From positions 45,521 through 95,508 of the forward strand of contig JAHBMJ010002820.1 in NCBI GenBank assembly GCA_018398765.1: a stretch of DNA of 49,988 nucleotides, read 5' to 3'. Positions 35,392-49,375 of the stretch are shown in pieces. Source of the DNA: Chromera velia. Taxonomy: Eukaryota; Sar; Chromeraceae. A model generated the notes under the pieces. It was not told the DNA's origin. It did not search any database and saw only the letters and a program-made list of their open reading frames with translations. Numbering within the stretch: the first letter of the stretch is position 1; each line of letters begins with the position of its first letter. A program made the translations under genes and the position numbers.

Positions 35392-35396
35392 GTGGC

Positions 35397-37343
<1,947 letters not shown>

Positions 37344-38960
37344 TCACTCTGCAGCGGTGACGACGAGGATTTCTGTCCCCTCCTTCGTCCGAATTCGAAC
37401 AGACGCGAGGTCGTTCTGCAGGCAAATGGAAAAGGGAGGAGTGAGGAGAAACCGGGACAAAGAGAGAGTGGAAGGAAGGAATGAAAGAAGACAGACGGAC
37501 AGGCAGAGAATAAAAGAGGAAGAAAGCGAATCGTTGCGACTTAGATAAGATGATCAATTCGCCAAGTCTCTCATTTGTCGATGAACGCCGACTGGAGGGA
37601 CAGACAGTTTGTGGAATCTTGTGGCAATCACTCGTGTCCCCTCCTGTGTTCCGTGTCGCTTTTTTCTTTGTCCACAAGTTCCTTAATTCATGCACTCATT
37701 TACTTATGCTCGCCTCGGTTGCTTGATCAGGTCGACCGATTCTTCCGTCCTTCCCTCCCTCCGTCCTTCTTCCTTCTTTACTTCTCTTCCTTCTTTGCCC
37801 GTCTGTGTCTGCCTAGACAGATCTACAAATCGACTGACGTTGTCTGGCAACAGTTCTCGCAACGTCCGTCTCGCAGTCAGGAGGAAATCTCTGCACCCAC
37901 ACATGCAGTGGAAGCATTCGGGAAGGGCACACGTCAATCAAAGACGACTGCATGAAGGAATGTGTGGAGGAGCCGAGACAACCAAATGTGTGTGCGAAAG
38001 AGGGAGAGAGATCACAGACGTTATCAATACCCCATCAAAGGCGTGGGATATTTGGGAAGAGCGGAGGGGCAGAAAGGGAGCGATGGATAGAAAGACGAAG
38101 AGAAACATTTGATGAAGAAGGAACACTTTTACCCATGAGAGACGACGGGGGTAGGGGAAGAGAAAGAAACCAAAAAGGAGGAACTGCGTCTCTTTTCGCG
38201 ATATTTGCCCCCTCTCTGCTTGGTTCTTCCTTCCGCCTTGGTTGGACTCTTGGGAAAAACCAAAACGCCTTCCGCTTTCTGATGGCTGACTGGCTGACTG
38301 GCACAATAAATGAAAGAGTGAATGAATGACAAACCGACTGACTGACTGACAGACAGACTGACGAGATCAGAGCTGCGTACTGCACTGCCTTCTCGTGTTG
38401 CATTCTCTTGTGGATTTTGATGGGAATACCTGCAGGCAGGCAGGCAGGCAGGCAGGTGGGATGGAGGTGGTCAACCATTTCTCACCCAAGAGGAGTACCC
38501 TACCCTTTCCAATTATCCAGAGGCAACAACAGGATTGTATACACTTATTCTGGGCAGAGTACACAGACAGAGGGGTCACGTTGCACACGATGCAACACAA
38601 AGTGTCACACTTTCCCTCAGTGTGAAGCAGAAAGAGGAGAGCACAAAGCCAGATTCGTGTGGAAAGAAACATCCAGGAACGGAGCTGAATAGACTCTCTA
38701 GCCACTACAAGACGTCACTTGAATACGAATGTGTCCGTCTACCCTGCGCAAACGGCCGAAGAAGGCGCCAAACACATCCAACCACAGACAAAGTGAAGAG
38801 AAGGCCTCAAGAAACCAACAACACAACAGTCAGGCATCAAGACAAAGGGCTGGACGGGCGGACCGTCTGAGTTCATCACGACGTATCCGACCACCGTGGG
38901 ATTCTCCAACACCCAGGACCTGAGGGTCTCGTCGATCTCACTCGAAGCTGAGCCCGCCAT
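37344..38960 (-). CDS. Dynein light chain, roadblock/LC7 family
   Basis: Four minus-strand exons, 38864-38960 (ATG at 38960-38958), 38363-38429, 37839-37890 and 37344-37415 (TGA), join in phase with GT-AG introns of 423-472 bases to give 95 residues, the usual length of DYNLRB proteins. Recognisable features are IDETLRSWVLENPTVVGYVV near the N terminus, NSDGIPIKIHKR, AVQYAALISDFLLTARRTLR and the C-terminal NDLASVRIRTKEGTEILVV; this is the roadblock order (helix, strand, G-I-P, helix, N-D-L strand, strand). The family dimerises on the intermediate chains of cytoplasmic or axonemal dynein and helps to assemble the motor. The first intron ends in (CCTG)n directly at the acceptor. The start is the first ATG and fits homologues. 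It is divergent from the gene at 40073. Confidence 0.93.
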
Positions 38961-39389
38961 TGTTCACTTAATTGAGATGAGACAAAGATTAGATCCGTGA
39001 GTGAAGCAGAAGATTTGCACGCCAGGTGAGAACTTCTTTCTGTAACCTGGATGGCTACTTCTCTCTACGCAGACAACAGCGTCTGACTGGGTCGGTCAAT
39101 GCTTCTATATCTGCTGTGTGAATCCTCTTCTTGCTGTTGTCACGTGCAGTGTTGTTGCGGTTCCGTCTGAAAGTCTGAATGGAGGTGTCTTCAAGAAAAG
39201 CGGCGAATCAGTTGGCGCTCCCGCAGCTTATATATATATCTGTTGGGTGGAAGAAGAACGCGTGAAATGGCAATTTCGCGTTTCTATCAACCTGCATCAC
39301 CGTGTGCTTATATATGAAGGTCGGACTGTGATCGAGAAGTAAGACGAGAACTTCGGTCCGATTCAAACTTCAGCAGGGATCGACGTTAC

Positions 39390-39423
<34 letters not shown>

Positions 39424-40072
39424 AATTACCACTGCTGCTGGAAGAATGCTGGAAGATACGTACGCCCGTATCGCTGTATCGCTACGAAGGCGAGCAATCC
39501 GGTTGCAAGGGGACGCTCCACCTGCATGGCCTCAACTATATGCATACTATATGCCTCAACTATGCCTCAACTGCATGCATGCATGCATTTATGCAACATG
39601 CACGCATGCAGTCAAAGCAACGATCGATGCATGTGTGTGTCAAAATGTTCAATGTTGTGTGTCATCATCACTGTCAGTTTGTGTCTGTCCCTGTCTGAGT
39701 CTCAACGGAACGTACATGCATACAACGTTCAAGTTGAATGTGTAGCAGACGATCTATGTGGTCAGATCAGGATGAAAAAAGAAAGAGTCTTCTATGATTA
39801 CAACGGCCTGGCGCACTGACTTCGATGTGTATGTGCACTTGTGCAGAAATCTTCTTTGACAGCACAACACAGAGCTTGTCTTCATTGCACAGCTTCGCAT
39901 TGGAGGGAATCATTCAGTCTTCACGTCTGTCAAGCTGCTACCATTGTACTTGCAGTCTGAGAGCCTCTGTCAGAAGTTGAATTCTTCGTTGCTCATCGAC
40001 TTGTTTTGAAACTTGCAAGACTTGCTCTGCCTTGACAACGAGTACTTGATCATCTGTCCAGGTCTACACTCA
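38961..40072. promoter_or_regulatory. Intergenic region between divergent genes
   Basis: About 1.1 kb separates the start codons of the roadblock gene (-) and the large acidic protein gene (+), so both promoters or 5' UTRs should lie here. It contains (AT)n at 39391-39421, TATATATA near 39230 and clustered TGCATGCA sites at about 39570-39612. The sequence before 40073 ends in a possible acceptor (TCCAG), so a 5' UTR intron is possible. Confidence 0.5.
39391..39421. repeat. (AT)n microsatellite
   Basis: About 15 AT dinucleotides in the intergenic region between the divergent genes. Confidence 0.95.
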
Positions 40073-40742
40073 ATGGACCCCAATCAGGACTCAGACATGG
40101 ACCTACCCGATGCAGAGTCAGTCAGTGAAGCCTTGTCGGAATGAACGCGTGCACAGATGGAATTCTCAACGAAACTGCTTGATGAAATACCTAAGTGTTG
40201 CTTGCTTTTCTGAACAACAGTCAACTGAACAGTTGTTGTATGCCAACACAGTACGTAAGGCACTGCTGATGCATGACACATGATTTCTCTGTCTACTTGC
40301 TTCGTGCAGAAGTGCCTGGGATCAGCCAATTCCGCCAGTCTCCTCTGATGTCTCTAAAACCAATGAAGAACCGAAGGAACCACCGAAGGCACCTGAGCCG
40401 AAGGCGCCCAATCCCATTCCATACCATCCAGTTATGTCCCTCTACCTGAAGAGACACTTACCCTTCCACTCTTCTGTCAGTCAAGGCGCCTCGGTAGTCT
40501 CTGAAAACCGCCTCTCAGCGCCTGCACGGCAGTTGGGAGGCGCTCCTGGGTTCCCGGGGGGCGCCTCGCTACTGCAAAGCGGGTGGCAACGAGAAGGAGC
40601 CGCCGCTAGAGAAAGGGGGGCTGCCCCCTCTCCTGCCTTACCACCTGATCAGCCCTCAACAGTTGAGCCCAAGTGCTCTGTCACAGAAAAATCGTCGAAT
40701 GAAGGGGTAGTTCAGAGAACAGAGAAAGAAGAAGAGGTGGAG

Positions 40743-40792
<50 letters not shown>

Positions 40793-43700
40793 CGAGGAAA
40801 AAGAGGAAGAACAGGAGGATTTGGATGAAGAGGGAGATTTGGATGAAGAGGACGATGGAAGAGATGTGGAGAGAGAAGAAGACGCGGAGATTGAGAGTGA
40901 GCAGGAAGAAGAGAAGACGGGGGAGGAGGAAGAGAATGATGAGGAAGAAGAAGGGGGTGAGCAGGAGGGAGAGAACCGACTGTCAGATGAAGAAGGAGAT
41001 AGCGCTCTTTCAGTCTCTACAGGAAAAGCAGCAGAAGGGACTCAAGACAAGAAAGCCGAGATGAACTTTTCTCTTCTGAGACAAGGGGAGATCTCGTGGG
41101 GGTCAGAGACTCATGAAGGGAAGGAAGGGGCAACACTGCAACCTCTGACTGATGGTCGAAAAGAGAAATTCTGGATGTCAAGTACCCCTCTGTCTTCTTC
41201 CCATCTCACTTCCTCACACCTGTCAGGAAAAGAACACAAACCCGAACATCAAGAGCAAAAAAATACCTCCGTTCCTGCCGCTTCTGAAATTGAAGACCGC
41301 CCTTCCCCATCCTCCCGAAACCCCAGCTCTTACCAGAATTACCCCCTCAAGACATCAAAAGAAGGATCTCCGGAACCTCACAAAGCAAAGTCAAGAAGCA
41401 TCCCAGAACCTTCCCTCTTCCTCACACCTCCAAAAGATCCGAACCCAACGCATGCACAGTCGTCTCTCAGACACTCTGCAGATGAGGATTCCCACGAACG
41501 GGGCAGAAACGGGAGAGGGAAGGAGAAGGAGAGAAAGGCATCAGCTCCCGCCCCCTCAACCCTGTGGAATTCTGAAGCCGCATCATCCTTTCCCAAATTC
41601 TCTGGCACCCCCCCTACCCCTCCGTCCTTTGCGTCTTCTTTTTCTTCTTCTTCTTCCTCCCATTCTCTGAACCATTCTGACCTCCCCCAATCTCAGTTGA
41701 GAGACGCTATCCTCGACAGGAAGGGAGAGCGAATTGGAGACGCTGTTGCAGGGATGCAGGATGCAAGTTCTGTTGTCGTGCGTAGGGATTCAAAACCAGA
41801 TGTTGTGAACAGTTCCCATTCTCCCCCCTCCCCCCAAACGTCCAACTGCCGCACCGACCCAGAGGCAGAGCTGGAAAGAAGGGAGTGGGAGGAGAAAAAG
41901 AAAGAAAAGACAGAAACAGCAAGCCGAAGGGATGGGGGAGGCAAGCAAAGGGGGGGTGCCGAAAGGGACAGGGAATGTCAGGATGATTCCCTTCAAATGC
42001 GGGATGTGGGTGTTGCTAGACACCCCATTGACGTCTCCGCCCCTTCCCGATTCTTTCCAGACTTCTCTTCCGCCTTTGACGAGAACACTGCCAGAGGAAT
42101 GCACTGGTTCGACTCCCTCTCTTCGTTTTTCTTCGATCAAGCCGACATGTGCCATCCCGTCAACACACACACGCAGCGCATTGGGGGCTCCCTGACCTTC
42201 CCGCAGAGTGCAGCCTCATCGGACGACAGGACGCACACTCAGGTAGAGTCGGGATATCACCCTTCTAACGAACAAAGGCAGCTGTGGAGAGCGCCAGACC
42301 AGAGATCACTCCAAGGAAAAGACGGTTTTGTTCGAAGAAACGAAGAGGAGGGAGGCAGCGATAACTCCTGCCAGGGGCAAAATAGAGTGCATCCAACTGA
42401 GAGAAGCCCGATCTCCGTAGAGCGACACGAAACCCATACACACGGAGAGCAGAGAGCGCTATCGAAAGTGTCCAAGGAAACCTCTTCGTCAGTCGGCACT
42501 CATTTACAGGGAGAGGGAGGGATGGCACATCCCTCAGGCTCTGCCAACACTTCAGAGGGAAAAAAGAAGGTCGAAAGGGGGCCCACAAAGGGTCCACAAA
42601 GAGCAGTCATGCAGTCGCAGCGAGACGGCAAACCAAAACCGCCAACCTCCCCTGTAGATCTCTCTGCCTCCTCACCCTCTCAACCTCCTCTGCTCGAAAG
42701 GGTTCTCTCAGCACTTCAGACCAGGAGGGGAGACGTACAGGGAGACGAAGAGACGGAGAGCAGAGCGGCCGGAACTAAACTTTTGGTCAGTTTTTACCAC
42801 ATGTGCCCTCGTTTATGCAGTCTGTCTTCGAATTTGTCTTCTGTATCTGTTCACGTGAACGCAAATGGGCAGTCGTCTCGAAAGTTTGCTGTCGATACCT
42901 ACACACCCCGTTTCAAATGTGTGCTCGCCGCTTTCGTCGGTCTCTTCAGACTGAGGGAAAAGAAGAACCCCTTATCGTGAAGAAAGAGGATCGCGCCTGT
43001 GTGGACTGATTTGCAGCACTGATCCTCCTGCTTCTTTCTATCAAGACCTCTCCAATCAACCTAGTTAACCTAAAAACTGGAACTGCCCATGAATTCATGT
43101 CCCTGCTCATGCGTGATCCCTCAATAAGTGGATTGCGTTGTAGTCTCACAATGACCCATCCTTTTGACTGGTTTGGTTTAATTCTGCAGTCCTCCGAAGT
43201 CTCACGAGAACTGCGGAGACACCGCCAGGAGCTCTTCTCTGTGTGCACAGACATGAAACACCAAATTGGAGATATGAAGGTCAGCTAGTGCATGAGTGAA
43301 TGAGTGAATATCCATGCATGCATGCATCGGTTTCCTTCCTTTCTTTTTTTGTCGTTTTCGCGTCATGCCATAATCATTGAGTGCATACTTCTTTTTCTCC
43401 GCTTTGCTGTTACATCCATTCCCCCCTTTGTGGAGGTGCGTAGCCTCCTTTTGAAAAAGATCATCGTCAAACCCTCTTCCTTGTTCTCATAAGGAAGTAT
43501 GTCCGTGATCCTGGAAGCAATGTTTTCTCTGGAAGCAATGGAGAGTTGAGATCTTATCGAGGTGCAATCACATGATGGATGGATGGATGGATGGATGGAT
43601 GGATGCAGCGGCGGTTGGAGTCTATCGAGAGTCTGAGTTCAGAGTGCGAGGAGAGGACCAAGCAGGCAGAGAGAGAGGTGATGGAAGCAAGGGAGGAGAG

Positions 43701-46690
43701 GCAACACAGCGCAGAGGCCACAGACGAAGTCCAGGCAGGCATCGAGTTCCTCAAGGGAGAAATCAGGTCAGTCGGTGCATGGGGACAGGGAAGAAGGGAA
43801 GGGTCCCTTCCTGCTCAGATAGAACAAGCTTGGCAGGCACCTAAGGTAGAGGCAGAGAGAGACGAGACAGTCGCTCTAGCTGTTTCAAGAACAAGACAGG
43901 CAGGATCATGAGTTTCTCAGCTAGCGTATCCACCGACCGTTGTTGTACATGCAGCAAAAACAAGCAAGCAAGGCAACCGACGTCGACCTTGTTCAGCTGG
44001 CTTGAGGAACACCGAGGCAAAGGAAGGAAGAAAGAAAGAGGAAGAGGAGGAAGGAGCACAGATTGTGGTAAACAAAGTAGAAAGAAGCGTTGATGAGACG
44101 GAACAGCAACCTGAAGTTGATTTACTTTTTGTTCTTTTTCTCTTGTCTCCCTATCCCATACATGAATCGTATTCTGAATTGCAGTGCCTTGACCGAGGGT
44201 CCCCAAGCAGAGTTGTCGAGGGAGGCCGCCCGACTTCGGAATTTGCTCCGCTCTGTTCGGTCGGAAGTGGGCCGTTTATCTGACAAGCAGAGGGAGGACA
44301 AGCACGCCTCTGAGGAATGTCAAAGAAAAGTCGAGCAACTCGAAAAGAAAGCAGCTGACAAGGCTGCACAGGACACGGCGAGAATTCTGCGTCTCCAGTC
44401 TAAAGTCGAGGCACTCACCTCTAAGTGGCAACACTTCAGGGCCGAAAAGCAAATGGAAGATTCCCGTGCAGCCGTAACGATGTCCAACGGAAAATCCCCC
44501 CCCCACTCACCCCTGAGGGACCAACCAGACGCCCCTGTAGTCCCCCTAAATGTCAAGTTGATAGACCACACACAGGACTTTCCCCTTCATCGTTCCGAAA
44601 GCGAAGGACGCAGAACGTCTGCCGTCAGACAACAACAAAGGACACCAAGTCCCACACCGCCCCCTGTCCGGTTTTTGACCTCATCAGTCCACCCAAAACA
44701 GGCAGGCGCACGAGCCTCGACTCTGGATGCCGCTCAAATGCAGCGGAACGCTCAAAACGTCCCGTTTGAGCAAGTGCAGAATCAGACCCCCCCTTCAGCG
44801 GAAACCCAAACAGCTTTCCACCCTCCCCAACCCAAAGCGTCCCTGATACAGTCCACAAAAAGCCTCCCCATGATGCATGCCTCTTCCTCAGTTCCCCTCT
44901 TCCACACACAAAAGAGGGGGGGGGGCTTCCCATCCAACACCGCGGACATATTAGACACCAGAAATCGCGCTGTCATTGCACGACAGAGCGGTCGAGGGGG
45001 AAAGGGAGACAGAGACCCTTCGGGCACCCAAAAGCTCCCCCACAGATGCAAAATCAGCCGCTCGGGGCCGAGTTCAAGCTCTCATTCTCTTGCACGCGCT
45101 GAGGGTGCCCTCGGTCCAAATGGACTGTCTGGTGTACCTGGAGACAGCCGGGAGGCCTTAGGATATTTCTGGTCTGAATTCTCAACCCAGGCGGCCTTGA
45201 AAGATCCTCCCAGCAGGGAGGCACGGCACACAAAGACAGGGCCCGGAAGGCAGCATCAGGGGAGTAAGCTGAGTGGACCGGCAGTGCGGACGCAGGTAGG
45301 GATAGAGTCAAGAGGTGAGAGGTCGAAAAAGGGTGTAACCACAGGAGGGAAAGAGAGAGCGGCCGCTGCTATAATAGGACACAAAGGAGCAGTGCTTACG
45401 AAGGGGGGTCCCGGAAAGTCTGGGTTCTTCTCCCCTTCCGATTTCTATGGCTCCGTTGCTTCACAGTCCAAGTCGACCCCCTATTTACTCAAAAGACCGG
45501 ATAACAAAAAGCCCAACACAACTCCTTCGGATCCTCTTTTTGTCTCCCTCTCGAAGCTTCAACAAGCTACACAAAGACTCAAGAATCATCCCGTAGGATC
45601 TCATCCCAATCACACACCATGTCCAACCCCTCCACTGCCACGCCAACCGGCCGAACCTCCCCCCCCCTCTACTCCACCTTCCACCGATACCAGAGAACTC
45701 TCATCCGAATTCCTCACTTCAGCTAAACCCGAAACCCCGTCCTATCTAGCCCAACAGCAACACTCCGCTTTTCTGGCAGAAAGACATTTTGAGGGTCCTT
45801 GTTGTGCAACCAGAGAAAGAGAGAACCCAAGCATGTTCGAGCACCCACTTCATTCTCCCCCTCCGGTTGTGCGACGAAACGTCCCAGGCACTCTGCAGAG
45901 ACACGTAGAGGCCCCCCCCCGCACTTTCACTCACGACTCCTCAAGTGCCTCTCAGGAACAACTCCACGTCATGCACCAAGAAAACAGCCTCCGCACTTTG
46001 CAGAGACACGACAGGGCCCCAAGTGCCTCCTTCGACCCCCCCCCTAGAGGGGGGAGTCCGACTGTTGTCACATTCTCCCCCTGCGCACGCCCACCCCATC
46101 TGCGTGCGCCAGGACAAGAACCCAACGTGATGCCCGGAAAGGAGCAGCTGACCGTCCCGGTGCAGAAAGATCTTTTCGGTGAGTGCATAGGGCCCTTTAG
46201 TACAAATTTTCTTTCTTTCCCCAGGCTTCATTGTTCACAACCATCATTACATTCAGACAAGCTTGCCCTTCTCCCTCTTTCTTGAAATTCATTGCGTTTG
46301 TTCCGGACGCTCACTGTCGTCCTCTGTCATTCCAATCACTTTCTCCTCCCTTACTGCTGTCTCTCTGCCCTCCCTTACTAAGCTGCGCCTTGCTTTGATT
46401 TCCCTCTCTTTTCATCTCCCCCGTCTCTGCGGCGCCGAGGTCAAGACAGCGTCTTCATTTTCTTCATCTCCATGCAGCTTCATCGATCCTGTCTCTTCCC
46501 TCATTACCGTGAACTGTCATTCCCCTTTGATTGATGCTGATCGGTCGTTGTGTCATTTGAATCTACTTCGACTCTCTCACCCGTTCTGTCCCCTCCTTCA
46601 ATAATAGCATCTAAACACAAGCCTCCTTCCTCCTTGTTGTACTGTTTGCGTGCAGGCCCAACTGTGGTTTTTCAACGGCACAAATCATGA
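40073..46690 (+). CDS. Large acidic, coiled-coil, mostly disordered protein
   Basis: Six exons, 40073-40116, 40310-42785, 43190-43279, 43609-43766, 44185-46178 and 46656-46690, join in phase into 1,598 residues. The first ATG gives MDPNQDSDMDLPDAE; an in-frame TGA follows within 70 bases if the first intron is not removed. Residues about 150-238 are almost entirely Glu/Asp. Up to about residue 840 the chain is Ser/Pro-rich and charged. Residues about 841-1020 form a heptad-like coiled coil running continuously across three exon junctions (ELRRHRQELF, RRLESIESLSSECEERTKQA, ELSREAARLRNLL, RKVEQLEKKAADKA), which supports the splicing model. The remaining C terminus is Pro/Ser/Gln-rich with a repeated TLQRH(V/D)xAP motif. 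No catalytic domain is seen. A structural or scaffold role is inference; I do not recognise the family. The last exon is the least certain. Confidence 0.75.
43574..43604. repeat. (GATG)n at a splice acceptor
   Basis: Seven GATG units run directly into the GCAG acceptor of the exon starting at 43609. Confidence 0.9.
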
Positions 46691-47813
46691 TAAATCTTCT
46701 TTTGGAGAGCAAGAAGACTCGGAGATTTTATATACCGTTTACTCCTTTGACGATGTTCTTCTTGATCGAATAGACAAGCAGCAGGACTCAAGACGTATTT
46801 TTAAGGTTTTGTATAGTTGTAACGTATTGCAGCCATTTTGATTTAGAATGCAATTCACTATCAAACATATTCTAGTTAAAGCTAAACTTTAAAAGTTAAT
46901 GTTAAATTATAAGATAAAATTCTCTTCAATGAATAGACTAAATTTTACATAAAAATTCATAAAATATTTTTGTTAGAAGTACGAAAAAAAAGTCGCGTAA
47001 GGGTGTTACCATACATGTAATTTAGGAGCTTTGATTAACTTTTTTCAGGGATGCTCCAAACGAGTTTTTACGAGTTTTTTATTAATAGTCTGTTGAAAAA
47101 CATCGTATATTGGCGAATATTAATTTAAAGTTGACTTATATTATGCAACTACTATCACCAGTCTAAACTTTAGAGAGCCGGTCACGAACCTCTCTCTGCG
47201 TGTATCTGAGGGAATTGAACACTAATCTTATACCATGCAAGAAAGCATTGAAGGAGGCGGCGCTACGACTTCGACGTCCGTGTGGCCCCATATGCGGTGG
47301 GGCCAAAAGCCGAACAGAAATTAAACCGTCGCGGCGTCGCGTACGGCCCGCCGGCCCGCCGGCGGGGCCATTCGCTCGCGCGAGAGGCCGCGCGCGGCGT
47401 CTCGGCCCGGGACTCTTGGGCTCATGCATGCATCGCGTCTTCAAAGTCGCCGTCTCCTCTCACAGACTTGAATCTCTTCCGGAGTGGTTCATAGATGGTT
47501 CATAGTGGTTCTTATACATGCGGCCACTCGATCAAGGTCCTGACAGGAGAACTGATGATAACCAATGGATCACTGCCGCGATCACTGTATGAAGTAGTCT
47601 CTTGCACCGCCTTGTACAGAGGAGCAGTCTTTTCGTAGATATCCCATTGATCTTTTGGTGACTGGCATGCACATATAGTTGTAGCGCGCTGATCGTTTGC
47701 TGATCCAGACACAGTGACTGAGCAGTGAGCCAGCACTCACGATTTCTGGCTCTCGATCGCGACAAGATGGAATCTCTTCCGGAGTATCTTCGTACCGATC
47801 CTCGCTTTTTTAG
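46691..47813. other. AT-rich block followed by GC-rich block
   Basis: 46840-47160 is strongly AT-rich. At about 47265-47430 it changes abruptly to GC- and CpG-rich sequence with short GC palindromes (for example near 47349-47366). A 16-base sequence, GAATCTCTTCCGGAGT, occurs at 47470 and again at 47770, exactly 300 bases apart. This region probably contains the promoter and first exon or exons of the MYND gene, which I could not define. Confidence 0.45.
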
Positions 47814-49012
47814 ATGCTGTGCGCCGATGTGATTTGGAGGCCGCGAAGCGCATTCAAACCGAAATCCTGCAAGACCAATTCAGGTCGATGCCTCCCGAGA
47901 AGATGCTGGAGACGTTTGCTGAATTTCAAAATTTTCGCGCTGCTGAAAGAGAGAGGCGGCCAAAACTCGATCTAAGAAGCCTTGAAAAGTCAATGAAGAC
48001 GGTGAGAAAGTGGGTTGAGGGAAAGTTCCCCACAAATTCCGGAGGGAATGAGGGAAGGGTTGACTTCTCGACCTTTCCCGAACAGCACTTTCTGAAGACC
48101 GTCTACCATGCCTTCCAGGAGGACTATGCGACCCATTGTTACGATATTGGGGTCCATCAGTGGGCGCGATGGGTATTCGAGAAGATTTCTTCTGAAGAAG
48201 AGATCGTTCAAGAGAGGGGGGAAGGGAGAGGGGGATTGGGGAGAGTTCGAATTTGTCAGCTGTGTCTAACTACGCTGCTTCGTCTCAGACTGCCTGCGGG
48301 CAGCAAAATGAGTCAGGAAGAGAAAGAAAAGCAGGTTCTCTTCTTTGCTGACATTGTGAAACGCTCTCAATGCAAAGAGTTTGTTTGTTCAGCTCTGGAC
48401 GGGTTGGTCTACGCAGGCCCCCAGATGGTGAAGCGTCTGTTCACGGAGATGGGATTTACTGAGGTCGTACCTCGTTTGTGCGGTCCCGAGACAGTCAAGG
48501 AGCCCAATCCCTTCTTTGACGCAGCCAAAGATCGATACGAGACTCTCGATCTCTCTATTGCGGTCGTAAATAGAACCGCCAGCTTTGTGAAAGCACTGGG
48601 TGTTGCATCCTCAATGGATCTGATTGAGAGCATGAACATTCTTCCAACAATGGTGGAGTCCAGAAAAGTGCTCGAGGCCATGCCTTACGGCCCGGGAGAG
48701 CTGATTATGCTCAAGCGCTTCTTTCGTGCTCTGCCCGCCGATGTACAAACTCGGTATGGTATTACGGAAATTGCGCGAAACGCCTTTGATAAGGCGTTGG
48801 ACAAGTCTGTGCGGAAGAGCGACAAAGCCAACCAGGAGGTTCGAGACAATGTGCTGCGTTGTGCGGTTTGCAAGGTGGCAGGCTCATTACAGGACGGTGT
48901 GCGCATCTCGCCCTGTTCAAGGTGCCGTGCGGTTCACTACTGTTCAAAAGAGTGCCAGAAGAAAGATTGGAAGGCCCAACACAAGCAGAAGTGCGTGCCT
49001 GCAGAGGATTGA
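47814..49012 (+). CDS. MYND-type zinc finger protein, 5' end unresolved
   Basis: One frame is open from 47729 to the TGA at 49010-49012 and looks coding from about 47814, where TTTTTTAG could be an acceptor. The first in-frame ATG is 47888, but the residues before it (LEAAKRIQTEILQDQF) look genuine, so an upstream exon is likely. The encoded chain of about 400 residues is mainly helical and ends in a MYND finger: CAVC, a loop, CSRC, then HYCSKECQKKDW, H and a final C (about 48859-49000), with all the usual Cys/His ligands present. MYND fingers bind Pro-rich peptides and act in protein recruitment. No SET domain or ankyrin repeats are evident. A stretch inside the coding region (REGRGGLGRV, near 48215-48250) could be a small retained intron or a loop. 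Confidence 0.85.
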
Positions 49013-49375
49013 AAGGGTCTTCATCAAACTCAACGAAACCGGTGTTAAAGGCTAGCATAATCGGAATTTATAGATCGGAATGATGATCGATCCGATCACT
49101 GGCATGATCGATTAATGCAAAAAAAAATCAAAAGTGAAAAGGTTACATGTTTTCTTCTAGGTTCTCTCACTTGTTCTAGCACTTGTTCTATACTGTAAGT
49201 TCTACGTAACTATCTCGACTCATTGACAGAGTCAATCATGTACCAGATAACTCTGAGATGATATACAAAATATGAACTTGAAGTCTGCAGATTTCAAAGT
49301 TTGATATCAAATTACTATGATTTTTTGAATATCACTCTATATATAAATGTACGTCAGTGTGTCACTGATTCTATA
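49013..49375. other. AT-rich 3' flank of the MYND gene
   Basis: AT-rich non-coding sequence; no gene seen. A run of A at about 49116-49124 and several AT-rich motifs could serve 3' end formation. Confidence 0.5.

Noticed and set aside
38410-38460. Regularly spaced short repeats that could suggest a CRISPR-like array
   Set aside because: Plain (GCAG)n tetranucleotide in a eukaryotic intron, with no spacers.
43916-44093. An additional exon in the large acidic protein gene
   Set aside because: Splicing 43766 directly to 44185 is in phase and keeps the coiled coil continuous; inserting this stretch breaks the phase or hits a stop.
46656-46841. A 63-residue frame starting AQLWFFNGTNHDK as the last exon
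   Set aside because: Out of phase with the strong donor at 46178; the in-phase reading stops at 46690. It cannot be fully excluded if another donor is used.
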